Source of the DNA: Lonicera japonica
Taxonomy: Eukaryota; Streptophyta; Magnoliopsida; Dipsacales; Caprifoliaceae
Assembly: GCA_021464415.1 (NCBI GenBank)
Contig: CM038464.1
Location: 56,843,328 to 56,907,327 of the forward strand
Reading direction: 5' to 3'
Length of the DNA: 64,000 bases
The translations under genes and the position numbers were made by a program. Positions 9,910-20,978 of this stretch are shown here, piece by piece (within the stretch, counting starts at the first letter, position 1; each line of letters starts with the position of its first letter). The notes beneath the pieces are model-generated. The model saw only the letters and a program-made list of their open reading frames with translations, searched no databases and was not told the origin of the DNA.

Positions 9910-11532
9910 CTATATACGCTGCTCCTCTCGTTCAGGGTGCTCGTTTAGTCTTTCCATCTTCATATAAGAAATTACAGAATTAACATCAACAGGATAACGC
10001 AAAACAGAGCCTTCTTCATTAATAATAGTGTTTACAGGTACAAGTTTAAAAAGTGAATCTAGGAGTGACTCTTCCCTACCCTTATCCTCACTCTCGTCTC
10101 TCACCCTTACAATTTCGCTCTTTCCCCTTTTTTCCTGATAATCTGGATCGGCATGTATTAAGTGTACAGGGTCGTCTCTTGGCTCGTCATCCCCTAGAGC
10201 CATGATGTCGAAGAGATCTCCTATCATTTCTTCCTCTTCATCTTCCTTGTCTTTATTTTCTTCTTTCGGCCCGATCGTCAATTTGGTAGAAAAACCGTGT
10301 AAAATATTCTCCTTGAGATAAAGGACCTCTTCATAGAAGATTTCCCATCCTGGAAGGCTATCTCCGTCGCTGTTTCTCCAAGGCTCATGAAAGTCGCAAA
10401 AAGGGAAGTCCTCTCCTTCTTTGACGAAAAACCCATCCAGAGAGCTAAAACTCGGATACTGATGCCCTCGACCCCTTTTCTCTTGGTTGTCGTCTCTGGT
10501 GTGCCGGTACCCCAACCCCTCTCTTTTATGCCTCGTCACTGGTTCTAAGGCCTGGAGTAATCCTGGCTGCCCCATTCCCAGATTAGCTCCAGGTAAGTAT
10601 TTCATCATTCTCAGCATATTTGTGATCTTGGTGCTGAGACCGGGGATATTATCAAGGGGTAGATACTTGATTCTCTGGGTGGTGAGAGCTTGTACTTGAG
10701 GCTCGTAAGAAAAGCCTCCCAGCTGTATGCTCTGGCTCCCGATGCCCAAAACAGGTAATTCCAGATCCGCCAAGGTCCTTTCAGGATCTTCTTGGATGGT
10801 GATTATCTTCCCTTCGAACAGTATCTTGATCTTCTGGTGTAAGGAGGAGGGGAGTGCTCCTATGTCATGTAGCCATGCTCTTCCCAACAGGAGGTTGAAA
10901 CTGGAGGGAATGTCTATGATTTGAAAGTCGACTGGAAAGTTTCCGGGACCGACCACGAAATCTAGCTTTAGGGAACCCAGAACGGCCCTTCTGGTGTTGT
11001 CATAGGCTCTAACGGTCACAGCCGATGGAGAAAGTTCTGAGTCCAAGATACCCAGACATCTGGAAGTCTTCAAAGGGCAGACATTTATGGTTGACCCGTT
11101 GTCGATGAAGACCTGCGGCAGGATTTTCCCTCGGGTCCGGATAGTAATATGGAGGGCCAGACTGTGTTTCTTCCCCAATGGAGATAAGTCTTCATCTGAA
11201 AATGACAGACTTCTTTGGACTGTAAGGGACCCGATCGTGTTTGGCAGTTGTTCGGGCGTAGAGTCTGGTGATATGACGGCCTCATCTAGGAGTTTGATGA
11301 AGGCGGTCCTGTGAGGTTTGGAGGCAACTAAGAGGCCCCAAATGGTGATGTGTGCCTGAGTTTTCTTCAACTGTTCCAGTACTCGATCTTTTCCTATTTC
11401 CTTAGGAGGTGGTGATTTCTCGGCATCCACTGGTGGTGGCTGATATACCCTTCTTGACCGGATAATTTGTTGTATCCAAAGGGATGCTGGGTCTGATTCC
11501 TCTGAGATTTCTGATAACTCTGGCTCTGCCGA
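9910..11532 (-). pseudogene. Element A aspartic protease and linker region
   Basis: The retroviral-type protease core VFIDNGSTINVCP (catalytic Asp, here D-N-G-S) is followed by FNLLLGRAWLHDIGALPSS. A long acidic linker ends EREEQRI at a TAG (9910-9912). B reads Gln at this codon, so this is CAG to TAG. The protease cleaves the gag-pol polyprotein. The 506-residue frame opens at 11430. Confidence 0.8.
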
Positions 11533-12050
11533 TCAACTGAAAGTCTCGGGGGAGGTTTCTGTCATACAGATTGTCTCCTTGGGAAGACCTCGGGGCTTCC
11601 ATGGTTGTTTCTTCTTATCCTGGGTCCATCTTATCCCAGATTTTCCGGGATTGGTCTTGATTGTAAGTGGTTTGGAGATCCCCTGATTTGCCTTTCCTAA
11701 ACCCTGCCCGGGTAGGAAGTTCATCTTAGCCATCCATTGATCGATTATCGGATTGAGGCCTAGGGAAACTTGAGCCTTTTTGGGCGGCACAATTGGTGAC
11801 CTGTAGGCAGGGTCGTCTGGAATGAGTCCTACGGGATCAGAGCCTTCTTCATCAGTGGTTAAGGCGTTAATTCCTGCCGGTGGAGCATGGTTAGGAAGGG
11901 GGTTGTTGGTAACACTGGGCCCGCCGGGTGCGGGGATGGTTCCGGCTTCAATGAGGTATTGGATACGATGGCAAAGAGCCAAGCAACGTTCCGTGTCATG
12001 ACCCACTGCTTGATGGTATGCACAATTCTCATTCATTCTCCAGGTGCTGC
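11533..12050 (-). pseudogene. Element A gag C-terminal part with G-patch
   Basis: MNENCAYHQAVGHDTERCLAL is a degenerate zinc-knuckle-like C/H segment usual in plant Tat gag; FLPGQGLGKANQG is a G-patch motif. The frame ends at a TGA (11533-11535) where B has Trp (TFSWS). At the upstream side coding similarity stops exactly at 12050, where the LTR of D1 begins. Confidence 0.8.
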
Positions 12051-15000
12051 TGTGAACACCTCATTTTGCGACCCCCGCAAGAATTCTGATCTCCAAAGAA
12101 ATAAGCACGCATGCATGCACAAGCATTCCTAGATGCATATATTATGTACATGTGATACAGGTCAAAGAAGAAAGCCAAAAGGATCCCGGATGAGAAGTTG
12201 CAGAATTATCGAAAATTACCGGAACCGAAAACTGTCAAAACTCTGGGAAATTTATGAAAGGAGAGTTACACATTTCGGATTATCCTCAAACTTTGAGAGT
12301 TGTTAGACATTACCATGAGGAGTAGCATACTCAAAAATCAGCTCAATCCGACAGGTGGATCTCCGAAAATTCAGAAAATCATGAGTTAGATTCGGGTGGT
12401 CAAATGGAGGTCTTCTCGAAGTTAAAATGGTTTGAAGTTTGGTGAGTAGATAGGCCTTATTGTGAGGAAGAACATATTCAAAATTCAGGTTTTTCGGACA
12501 TGGGATCATCAAGAATCAATTTGTCTATCGTGCAATTCTAGTAGAAATGTCCTTCGTAGCAAATTAAAATAAATAGTGGCCTTCCTGAATTGTGATGAAC
12601 CTCAAATTTGGACACAAGATAGAAACATTTGGAGGGAAGACATATCAAAATATCATCATAATCCAACGGTTGTAAGTTTAATTGTCGAGATTGTTGTACG
12701 CAAGTATGTTTCCTACGCGGGAACAAACTCTTTGTACCAAGCCAAGGAGACCGAGTCCTTCCTAAACTCCGATCGTCTCTGTTGGTCGGAAAATAACCCT
12801 AAAGGGGGGGTGAATAGGGTTTTTAAAACTAAATACGGAATTTAAAAACTTTTCGAAAATCGTTTAAGTAAAACAAATTTGCTAAACAAAATTATCAAGG
12901 AATGCAATCAAATAATCAATTAAGCAAATAAACAATCTCAAGCAAACAATAATATAACAAGTAAATAAAGAGATTGAGTTAGAAGGATTGAACCGATTTG
13001 AAGTCCAAGGCTTTTTGTCCACACGATTTTGGTTTACCAAACCATAATCCGCGCTCGGTTAGTTCCCCGAGAATTTCCACTAAAATCAATCTCCTTTCGG
13101 GTAAAGATCAAACCTCTACAAGTATTGTTGTCTCACTACACTCTTTACAAATATTGCTTGACCACAATATTCACACAAGACTCTCTCTTGCTAACCTTGT
13201 GAGATTTACCTCTCACAATTTCTAAACAAGAATTAACCTTCTTGTTTTCCTATGAGATTGACCTCTCACAATTGAATACTAAAAGTTTGGTGATGCACAC
13301 CAATTTAAAATAACTCTCAAGTGTTTGTAGAATACAATTTAAGCTCACACTAGAGTTATCTTGAATGATCAATATGATATAGCTCAAATAAAAGATGATT
13401 GATCAAAAACAATTTCTTGAATCTTTAGATGATGAAGATAGATGAAGAATAGAGTATGAGTGTGATTCAAGCTATGTATAATGAGTCTTAGATGTCATAT
13501 ATATAGTCCCAAAAGTGATATAGCCGTTTGAGAGGTTTGGTGGAAGTTTTGTACCAAAAATAGTAAAAAAATAGAAATCCAACGGCTATATTCAGGTCAT
13601 CAGTCGACTGAGCAAGGCTCCTTAGTCGACTGAGTGACCATCAGTCGACTGAGCAAGCCCATCAGTCGACTGAGCAAGCCCATCAGTCGACTGATGACCT
13701 CTGCTGGTCTGTTTAGATAGATTGCTGCAGACAACAAATTTTTCCCGATTTGTTTTGATCATATCTCATTATCCAGCCGTTGGAACTTGATGAAATTTTG
13801 GATATAGGTACTATAATGTGTTATCTAACTACTGTCCAAATTTCATAATGATCGGAGTCCGGGAAGGCCTCCAACAAACCGTTAGATCAAAACTGCGCAA
13901 AAACGGAGCAGTCTAGAAAGGGAAAAATAAACATTTTTGCAATTAAGTTCCAAAATCAATTTTGATGCTTGGGATAGGTCAAATATATTATCCTAAGACA
14001 CCTATTTTCATGAGAGCTCAAAATATGCACAAATCAATTTAATATGAAATTATTTGAAAACCGGTTTTTACAAGAATGGTGTTTTCAAAGAAATTTTGAT
14101 TCAAACTGATTTTGATCAATCTAACAATGATGTAAGTTCATATTTGAGCTATATAATCAATCAATTAAGAAACTTTACATTAATCCTAAGCAAACACTCA
14201 ATTACCGAATAGGTGAGTCTTCGAATGCTTCGATTTGTTTCTTCAAATTGATTCTTCACTTGAAGCTTTTCCCTTGAAGCTTTAGTATATGATCCTTGAT
14301 CTTTTATGCTTCATGAAATGCATTGCTAGCTTGTGAGTGATGATATTGAACTTCTTGTCTTGTCCAACGCTTGTAGAAGAATGATCTTGATTCGGATAGA
14401 TCGGTTTTAGTCGAATGCTTCGTTGTCTTGATCGGATATTGATTGAATGATCCTTGTCTAACTTCCTTTGAGCAATCATGCTATTCTTGATTTTCCAAAT
14501 AAGAAATCTATAATCTTATATCAAGAACATGTTAAATTACACATGATTGATTTATTGTTATTATCAAAATAAGATTAAGACCTTTAGGTCAACAGTCTCC
14601 AATTTTTTACAGAGTCTAGAAGACTTATAGCTTTTCAAAGCCTTTTTTCAAATTGTTTTTCAAAACCAAAGGCGTATAATAGACCCTAATCCAATTCCAA
14701 AATAGTATTACTACTTTCTTACTTTTTTAAAAGTTCAGATTAGCGGCATTGTTATACGAAGGAATCGATAATCGCTATATATCCAATCTAACTCATAGAT
14801 TGCGGTGTGTATGTGATAAATACTCGACTATGAGAGCACTAGCGCCATCTATACTGGTTTAATCAATAGACTATGGTATACGATCGGTCAACTCGCCTCA
14901 TATCACATCGAATATAAGATTCTACATTGAATTAGTTTTCGAAAAGCCCAATGCTATACAAAATCACTTGTTTCACTGTATCTATTATTATCAAATTCTC

Positions 15001-15427
15001 TTTTTCAAATCACACACACACTTATTTTTAAAATCATGGGCGAATTAAGAAACACATCGTTTTCATCCCATCCCCAAAATCCCGATTTCTAAGGCAAGCA
15101 CAAAAAGCTGTAAAGTAATAGCAATAGCATGCAAGAACTGAATTATAACACACGCATATCCTACTCAAGAGACCGAAAGGGCGAATTGGGTGCCTAACAC
15201 CTTCCCGATTCGTAACTTAATTCCCGAACCTTCGAATCAACTGGTTTCGCATACATTGTGTATAAGAGGATATTTAGCCCATAAATACGTCTCTTTTACA
15301 CAAATCTTTTTGTTTGTTTAGTAAAACAAACTGGCGACTCTTATTCTTTTCAAAACTGATTCTCAAAGCAACAAACGGAATCGCCGCCCACGAAGACCCC
15401 CGGGCGTCGAGGACGCGGGTTCTCACA
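12051..15427 (+). mobile_element. 5' LTR of element D1, carrying a solo-LTR insertion
   Basis: It begins TGTGAACACC and ends GGTTCTCACA, followed by a primer-binding site. Without the insertion at 12780-14594 it is about 1.56 kb. Compared with the D2 LTR (43035-45083) it lacks about 500 bp around the TATA box (D2 43830-44336), so it probably has no promoter. The left flank is element A gag (GCTGC, 12046-12050). Confidence 0.8.
12780..14594 (-). mobile_element. Solo copia LTR with 5-bp target duplication
   Basis: This 1815-bp segment runs from TGTTGG to TCAACA and is flanked by GTCTC on both sides (12775-12779, 14595-14599). It is of the same family as the copia E LTR at 45210-46550: both share AGGGGGGGTGAATAGG near one end and TAGGTCAACA at the other, which sets its orientation as minus. 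No internal region is present, so it is the product of LTR-LTR recombination. Five AGTCGACT palindromes lie at 13600-13694, upstream of the minus-strand TATA-like CTATATATATG near 13500. Confidence 0.85.
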
Positions 15428-15428
15428 G

Positions 15429-15446
15429 TGGCGACTCTGCTGGGGA
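15429..15446 (+). other. Primer-binding site of D1
   Basis: TGGCGACTCTGCTGGGGA starts one base after the LTR and begins with the TGG complementary to a tRNA CCA end. The identical 18 bases follow the LTRs of B (20289-20306) and D2 (43016-43033, inverted). I cannot name the tRNA with certainty; tRNA-Arg is reported for Ogre elements. Confidence 0.7.
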
Positions 15447-16595
15447 GATGTTAAGAGGATTAGACTCTAAACAAGAGTAGAATATGTGTGGATAATTATT
15501 TATGTTTGCATGCTTTCTTTTTCAGCCTTAGTTTTAGGATAACATAGATGCGATTTAGGTGGATACCCTAATTTCCTTTTTGTTTGTAATAATTGTTTGA
15601 GGAAAATCTTTTCATAAATAAAAATTGAAAGTACTCGAACAAATCCTAAAGCGTTCATCATAATGTACCCCCATATTTGTTATTTTGCACGCACCCACTA
15701 TCATCATGCATTATCGCGAGTGTGAATTTACCCTATCAACCTCGGGACCAAAGTCGTGACTAGGCAGTGGACTTGCGGGTCTACACTAGCCAAAAGCGCA
15801 TGAGACCACTCTCCTTGGCCAAGTACCAAACTGAGGTATATCGAGTGACGAGAACACTCACGTACCCAGAATGTATATCAAAAGGTCCTTGCACGTACTC
15901 GCCCTTGGGGTATATAGCAAGATCTAGCCAAATAGGAGGGAGCCTTAAACCTTACCCTTTTCAACCACGCTTGCATACAGGATGCGTCAGCTTAGTACAC
16001 ACGAATTTTTGCATGTTTTCTTGACCGTCGGTCGTAAGACTAGTGAACAAAAGGTCTTGTCATACATACCAACTCTTGGTTTGGCAAGTACGGCCGGAGG
16101 CTGTCTAACCCCGTCCGTAGAAATTCCTCACTAAAACCCGTTAGTGAGAATTTTCCTTTCACTATTTCCATGAAAAGCAACTTTAAGAGGAGAGAACTTC
16201 CCGATTTTCAAAAAATATTTTTCAAAATATTTTCCAAAAAACCGAGTCATTTTCCAAAATGAATTTTTCAAAAACGAATTTTTAAAATCGGAAGGTTATA
16301 AGGGCACCCCGGGAATTCATATTCCTACCCTAAACCTATCCACGGGGCTCTCAAGTTGTTGTCGTCGGTCTGTTTTCGCTAATCACCAAAAAGTGGTTTT
16401 CGATTTTATTTTTCTGTCGAGTCACAGTTTTTCGAGAATTATGCAACCCATGGCAAAATATTGATTTTCGGTCAAATCTTTGACTTCTTTCTCCCCATCC
16501 TTCACCACACTCCGATTACCTACTATTGGCACTGGTTGGCTAGGCTCTCAGAGATTCAAACTAGACGACTCACGAGATCAGATTCATCACCGATC
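15447..16595 (+). other. Leader of D1 with conserved hairpin
   Basis: The stretch has no gene. At 15835-15866 it contains a hairpin, GGTATATC-GAGTG-loop-CACTC-ACGTACC, shared base for base with B (20634-20665) and D2 (42596-42627, inverted). Flanking blocks such as CTCCTTGGCCAAGTAC and CCAAATAGGAGGGAGCCT are also shared. Its place between primer site and gag fits an RNA packaging signal. Confidence 0.5.
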
Positions 16596-16844
16596 ATGCC
16601 TCCTCATTGTAACACTGAGCTACTACTTCATCAAACCGGGGTTGAGAATACTGAGGGTAATTACGGTGAAGCTTCTCATGCAGCGGGTCCGCCGCCTGGT
16701 CCCGTTCTCCCGCAAGCTGAGGCTGGTACCTTAACTGTTAAATATCTATATCATCTAATCCATGATCTAACCCAGTTTCTAGCCATCATGAAGGATCACC
16801 AAGTGGCCACCCAAGCCCATCTTGAGCCCTAATCACTGTCAGAA
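16596..16844 (+). pseudogene. D1 gag N-terminal fragment
   Basis: The ATG at 16596 opens a frame (MPPHCNTELLLHQTG...) paralleled in D2 from 41871 (MPSRHNTELLLDLTG...). Both contain the PPPGPVLPQ segment and end near the DLTQ-AIMK-HQVATQA helix, which resembles the N-terminal gag region of Tat elements. Similarity to D2 ends at 16844, where the sequence becomes an inverted LTR. No capsid or pol follows. Confidence 0.55.
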
Positions 16845-17897
16845 CTCCTGGAGAGCAAGAAAGGAGACTGCAACTAGGACTCTTGGAAATTATCGCGAAG
16901 CCTTCCCACTGTTGGATCATCTTGATTTTTGGATATGTGTTGAAAATAAGTCTTCTAGATTGTGTAAAACTTTTAGGTCGATCAAAATTCGGGAAGGTCT
17001 CCTTTTGTTCTGATTGGTACGAAGAGTTTGTGTCCGCATAGGAAGGGTACTTGTTGTAGACAAGGTCCCTTGTTTGCACGACAAGTCAGGTTCTAACCAT
17101 TGGATCATGCTGAATTTTGGATATGTACTTCCAATATAATTCTTCTAGACTATGAAAAAAATTGGAGACAATCGGAGTTTTGGAAGGACTCGTTCTCCTT
17201 GGCTTGGTACAAAGAGTTTGTTCCCGCACAGGAAACGTACTTGCGTACAATAATCTCGACAATTGAACTTCCAACTGTTGGATTATGCTAATTTTTTGAC
17301 ATGTTTTCCCTACAAATATTTTCTATCTTTTGTAAAAATTTGAGATTAGATCAGAATTCGGGAAGGCCACTATCTATTTTAATTTTCTACGAAGGACATT
17401 TCGACTAGAATTGCACGGTAGACAAATTGATTCTTGAGGATCCCACGTTCGACAAAGCTGAAATTTTAATATGTTCTTCCTCATGATAAAACCTATCTAC
17501 TAACCAAATTTCAGACCATTTTAACTTCGAGAAGACCTCCATTTGATCACCCAAAATAAACTCATGATTTTCTAAATTTTCAAAGATCCGATTGTCAGAT
17601 TGAGCTGATTTTCGAGTATGCTACTTCTCATGGTAATGTCTAACAAATCTCAAATTTTGAGGATAATCCAAAATACGTAACTCTCCTTTCACAAGTTTCC
17701 AGGAGTTTTGACGGTTTTCGATTCCGACAATTTTCGATAATTTTGTAACTCTTCATCCGGGGTCCTTTCGGCTTTCTTCTTTGACATGTATCACATGTAC
17801 ATAGTTTTTGTGCATCCAAAAATGCTCGTGCATGCATGCGTATTTATTTCATTGAAAATCAGAATTCTTACGAGGATCGCAAAATGAGGTGTTCAAA
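16845..17897 (-). mobile_element. Truncated 3' LTR (U3 only) of D2
   Basis: The segment matches D2's 5' LTR from its terminus inward (compare 44034-45083) and stops just before the TATA region. Its outer terminus is slightly mutated (GGTGTTCAAA instead of GGTGTTCACA). A polypurine tract on the right identifies it as the 3' copy of a minus-strand element. On the left it abuts D1 gag. Confidence 0.75.
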
Positions 17898-17914
17898 GAC
17901 CCTCTCGGCCTGGG
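17898..17914 (-). other. Polypurine tract of D2
   Basis: On the minus strand, GGCCGAGAGGGTC directly precedes the LTR. It matches GAGAGGGTC before the 3' LTRs of C and B. Confidence 0.55.
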
Positions 17915-18046
17915 TTCTTTGTGAAGCAAAGAAACCAGGACGATAACGATAACGCATTATTTTGCAGTGCTCGCATGAATAACAAGTGATATTTTGAAAA
18001 CAATGCAATGCAAATGATGATATGCTATGCTGCATATCTCTCTTTT

Positions 18047-18735
18047 GATGTACTCCCATTGGTAGGAATAGTTCTGTCAACGATCCTGATTGGGGGATTG
18101 AGCTGATGTACTCCCATCGATAGGAACAGTTATGTCAACGATTTGATTGGGTGTTGAGCTGATGTACTCCCATCAGTAGGGACGGTTCTGTCAACAATTT
18201 GATTAGGGGCGTTGAGCTGATGTACTCCCATCGGTAGGGACGATTCTATCAACGATTTGATTGGGTGTTGAGCTGATGTACTCCCATCGGTAGGGGCGGT
18301 TCTGTCAACAATTTGATTGGGTGTTGAACTGATGTACTTCTATCGGTAGGGACGGTTCTGTCAACAATTTGATTGGGACGTTGAGCTGATGTACTCCCAT
18401 CGGTAGGGACGGTTCTGTCAACAATTTGATTGGGTGTTGAGCTGATGTACTCCCATCGGTAGGGAGGGTTTCGTCAACAATTTGATTGGAACGTTGAGCT
18501 GATGTACTCCCATCGGTAGGGACGGTTCTGTCAACGATTTGATTGGGTGTTGAGCTGATGTACTCCCATCGGTAGGGACAGCTCTGTCAATAATTTGATT
18601 AGAAAGTTGAGCTGATGTACTCCCATCGGTAGGGACGGTTCTGTCAACGATTTGATTGAATGTTGAGCTGATGTACTCCCATCGGTAGGGACGGTTCTGT
18701 CAACAATTTGATTGGGTGTTGAGCTGATGTACTCC
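18047..18735 (-). repeat. 56-58 bp minisatellite of D2, left part (about 12 copies)
   Basis: GATGTACTCCC recurs at 18047, 18105, 18161, 18219 and onward, with CATCGGTAGGGACGGTTCTGTCAAC in pieces within each unit. The array is split by element B: it ends here at ACTCC and resumes at 38453. The 17915-18046 stretch before it is non-coding. Confidence 0.9.
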
Positions 18736-20287
18736 TGTAGACACCCCAATCCGTGACCCCCGCAAAAACCCTAAACGACCTACGAGAACTACTATTTTTG
18801 GAGTTCGGGACCCACCCGAGCACCCGAAACTACCCCGAAAGGGTTTGTTGGCCAACAGACCTATTTTAAGTGGGATTGTCGCATGACATATCAGTGTGTC
18901 GTGCGACAATCACTGGTATGTCGCGCGACAATCACTCTTATGTCGCACGACAAACCCCTCTGACCTCGACCATCCACTCTCTGACAAATCAGTCTGTCAG
19001 AGACATCACTTCAGCCGTTTGTCGCGCGTCATTGGACACATTGTCGCGTGGCATATGCCCCTTTTGGGGAAGTGTCGCGCGACATACTCTTCCCCGCACT
19101 ATAAATAGGCCAACACCCCCAAGGATTCAAGGACAGCAACTGGGATTTGAAGAATTATTGGCTTATATCTGATTTTCCAGTCTTTCGTCAAGTATTTTCT
19201 ATTGTAATCTTATTTCCGAGGAATTATCGAATCTATTCACGACACTCGACATGTCCCGTCTCTAGAATCGAACTCTCAGAAATATCTGGAGAAGGAAAAG
19301 ATCATTATCGCCGGAGATCTCTCTGCCGCATCTTATTTTCTTTCTTATTATTATTCTCGTCGGGAAGGTAAAGAAAATCTCTTCTAATATTTAAATTATA
19401 TATCTGTGTACTTGTTTTACTTCTGTTGTTCAGTCCACGTTTTATTTGAATAAACTTATTGCCAAGTTACAAAGTAGTCTACCGTTTTCAAAACAAAAGA
19501 CCCCAATAAAACCATTTCCAAAATCAGAAGTATAAATACATTATCATCCGGATAAAATTCTGTTTTCAAAACCCGGACTGATAAGACTTATCTAGGAATT
19601 AAAATCAACATATCCTGTCTTCTCTATAGATTGCGACGTGTCTGATAAAACTCCCCTCAAAGAGTTCTAGTTCCATATTAAATTAGTCCCGATACAAGAT
19701 CCGAACTTTTACAAAAGTAATCACAACACGAGAAAACCGTCATTATCTGAGGAAATAATACGGGAAACTCTTTCAAAATGAAAGGTTTTGTGATAGTATT
19801 TACATCTTTCAATAATAAAAACATCGGATCTCGGAACACAAAGGTTTTTATCCCTTTCCCCGCTTTTCCCAGAAATTAGGATTTTTTCACTTGGAAAGTA
19901 GTAGACTATCAGTAAAAGCATCCAAGTTTTTCAACATAAAATAAACGTATAAGACCACTAGAGACCGAAAGGGCGGAATGGGTGCTTAACACCTTCCCAA
20001 ACCGTAATATAGTTTTTGAACCTTATAGAATCCTGGTTACGCAGACAAATGTGTATAGAAAGGCTTATCTGTAGCCTTTCCTCTTACACAACCATTTTGT
20101 CCGTTTTCCTATAAAACGTACTGGCGACTCTGAACGACCCCCTTGTATCTAGAAATAGGATAGAAAGACACCCGATATGAATTATCAACACCAGATCGAA
20201 GCAAATGGAACAACGGGATTCGTTCTGACGTTCCAGACGCCCAACAACGGGAGCAAGACCAGGGGGTTGCATTTGCGGATTCTCACA
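18736..20287 (+). mobile_element. 5' LTR of element B
   Basis: It runs from TGTAGACACC to GATTCTCACA, with a TATA box (CTATAAATAG) near 19099-19108. U5 contains the conserved GAGACCGAAAGGGC block near 19965 and a primer-site-like TGGCGACTCT at 20122-20131. Confidence 0.9.
18880..19108 (+). promoter_or_regulatory. U3 promoter of B 5' LTR: TGTCGCGCGACA palindromes and TATA
   Basis: Six copies or near copies of TTGTCGCGCGACAA lie between about 18884 and 19087, upstream of the TATA box at 19099. Several are damaged by C/T changes (GTCGTGCGAC, GTCGCACGAC). The 3' LTR has better-preserved copies at 37063-37251. Confidence 0.6.
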
Positions 20288-20288
20288 G

Positions 20289-20306
20289 TGGCGACTCTGC
20301 TGGGGA
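20289..20306 (+). other. Primer-binding site of B
   Basis: TGGCGACTCTGCTGGGGA lies one base after the LTR end and is identical to the sites of D1 and D2. Confidence 0.75.
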
Positions 20307-20978
20307 TTAGAGAAAACTAGACTCTTATATGTGGACATTTGTTTATTTGTTGAATATTTGCTTTTATTGCTTTCCCTACTTATGTTAAATGATTGAGAAT
20401 AAACCTTTTTCTAAAAATGGGAGTTTTCAAAAATACATAATAAAGATAATGATATTTGTAAAACCAACCTTTCGAACTTTACACGCACTTTCACAAATCA
20501 TGCATTAGTTCTACGAGTGTGAATTTACCCCAAACCCTCGGAAGTATTATAAGTGAGTAGGGAGTTGGCTTGCTTGGGCCAACATAAACCGAAAGCATTT
20601 ACTTCCACTCTCCTTGGCCAAGTACGTCCCCGAGGTATATCGAGTGACGAGAACACTCACGTACCGGGGAAATATATCAAAAGACTCTTACACGTACCCG
20701 CCCTTGGGGTATATCACAAGGTCTTGCCAAATAGGAGGGAGCCTGAAGCCTTAACCGTTCGTACACCTGCGCTACATATGAGATCGAGTCAGTTAAAACA
20801 CTTGTTAAAACAGCCGTAAGGGATGTACCACCTTACGGCTTACTTTACAACACCTTTTTAAAACCCGAGTCTTTTCTCGGCAATTTTTAGTGGTTATTTT
20901 GGCAAAAATCGAGTTGCCTTGTAGTCTTCCTTCATCTTCGCTACGTGGTTTCGTCTACAGCCGCAAAACAACGACATA
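20307..20978 (+). other. Leader of B with conserved hairpin
   Basis: The leader is non-coding. It contains the hairpin at 20634-20665 and flanking blocks shared with D1 and D2 (TCCTTGGCCAAGTAC, CGCCCTTGGGGTATAT, CCAAATAGGAGGGAGCCT). It is a candidate packaging or translation-control region. Confidence 0.5.

Larger units (their letters stand above)
8165..12050 (-). mobile_element. Element A: truncated Tat/Ogre-like Ty3/gypsy gag-pol
   Basis: On the minus strand the order is gag C-terminus with G-patch, protease, reverse transcriptase, RNase H and archaeal-type RNase H, in close similarity to element B. Both ends are cut: by C at 8164 inside the second RNase H and by D1 at 12051 inside gag. 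Integrase, 5' gag and LTRs are not adjacent. Stops interrupt the frame at 8641, 9043, 9685, 9910 and 11533. Confidence 0.85.

Noticed and set aside
18047..18735. Possible CRISPR-like array (regular repeats with variable parts)
   Set aside because: The unit is a continuous 56-58 bp minisatellite without unique spacers, inside a plant retrotransposon.
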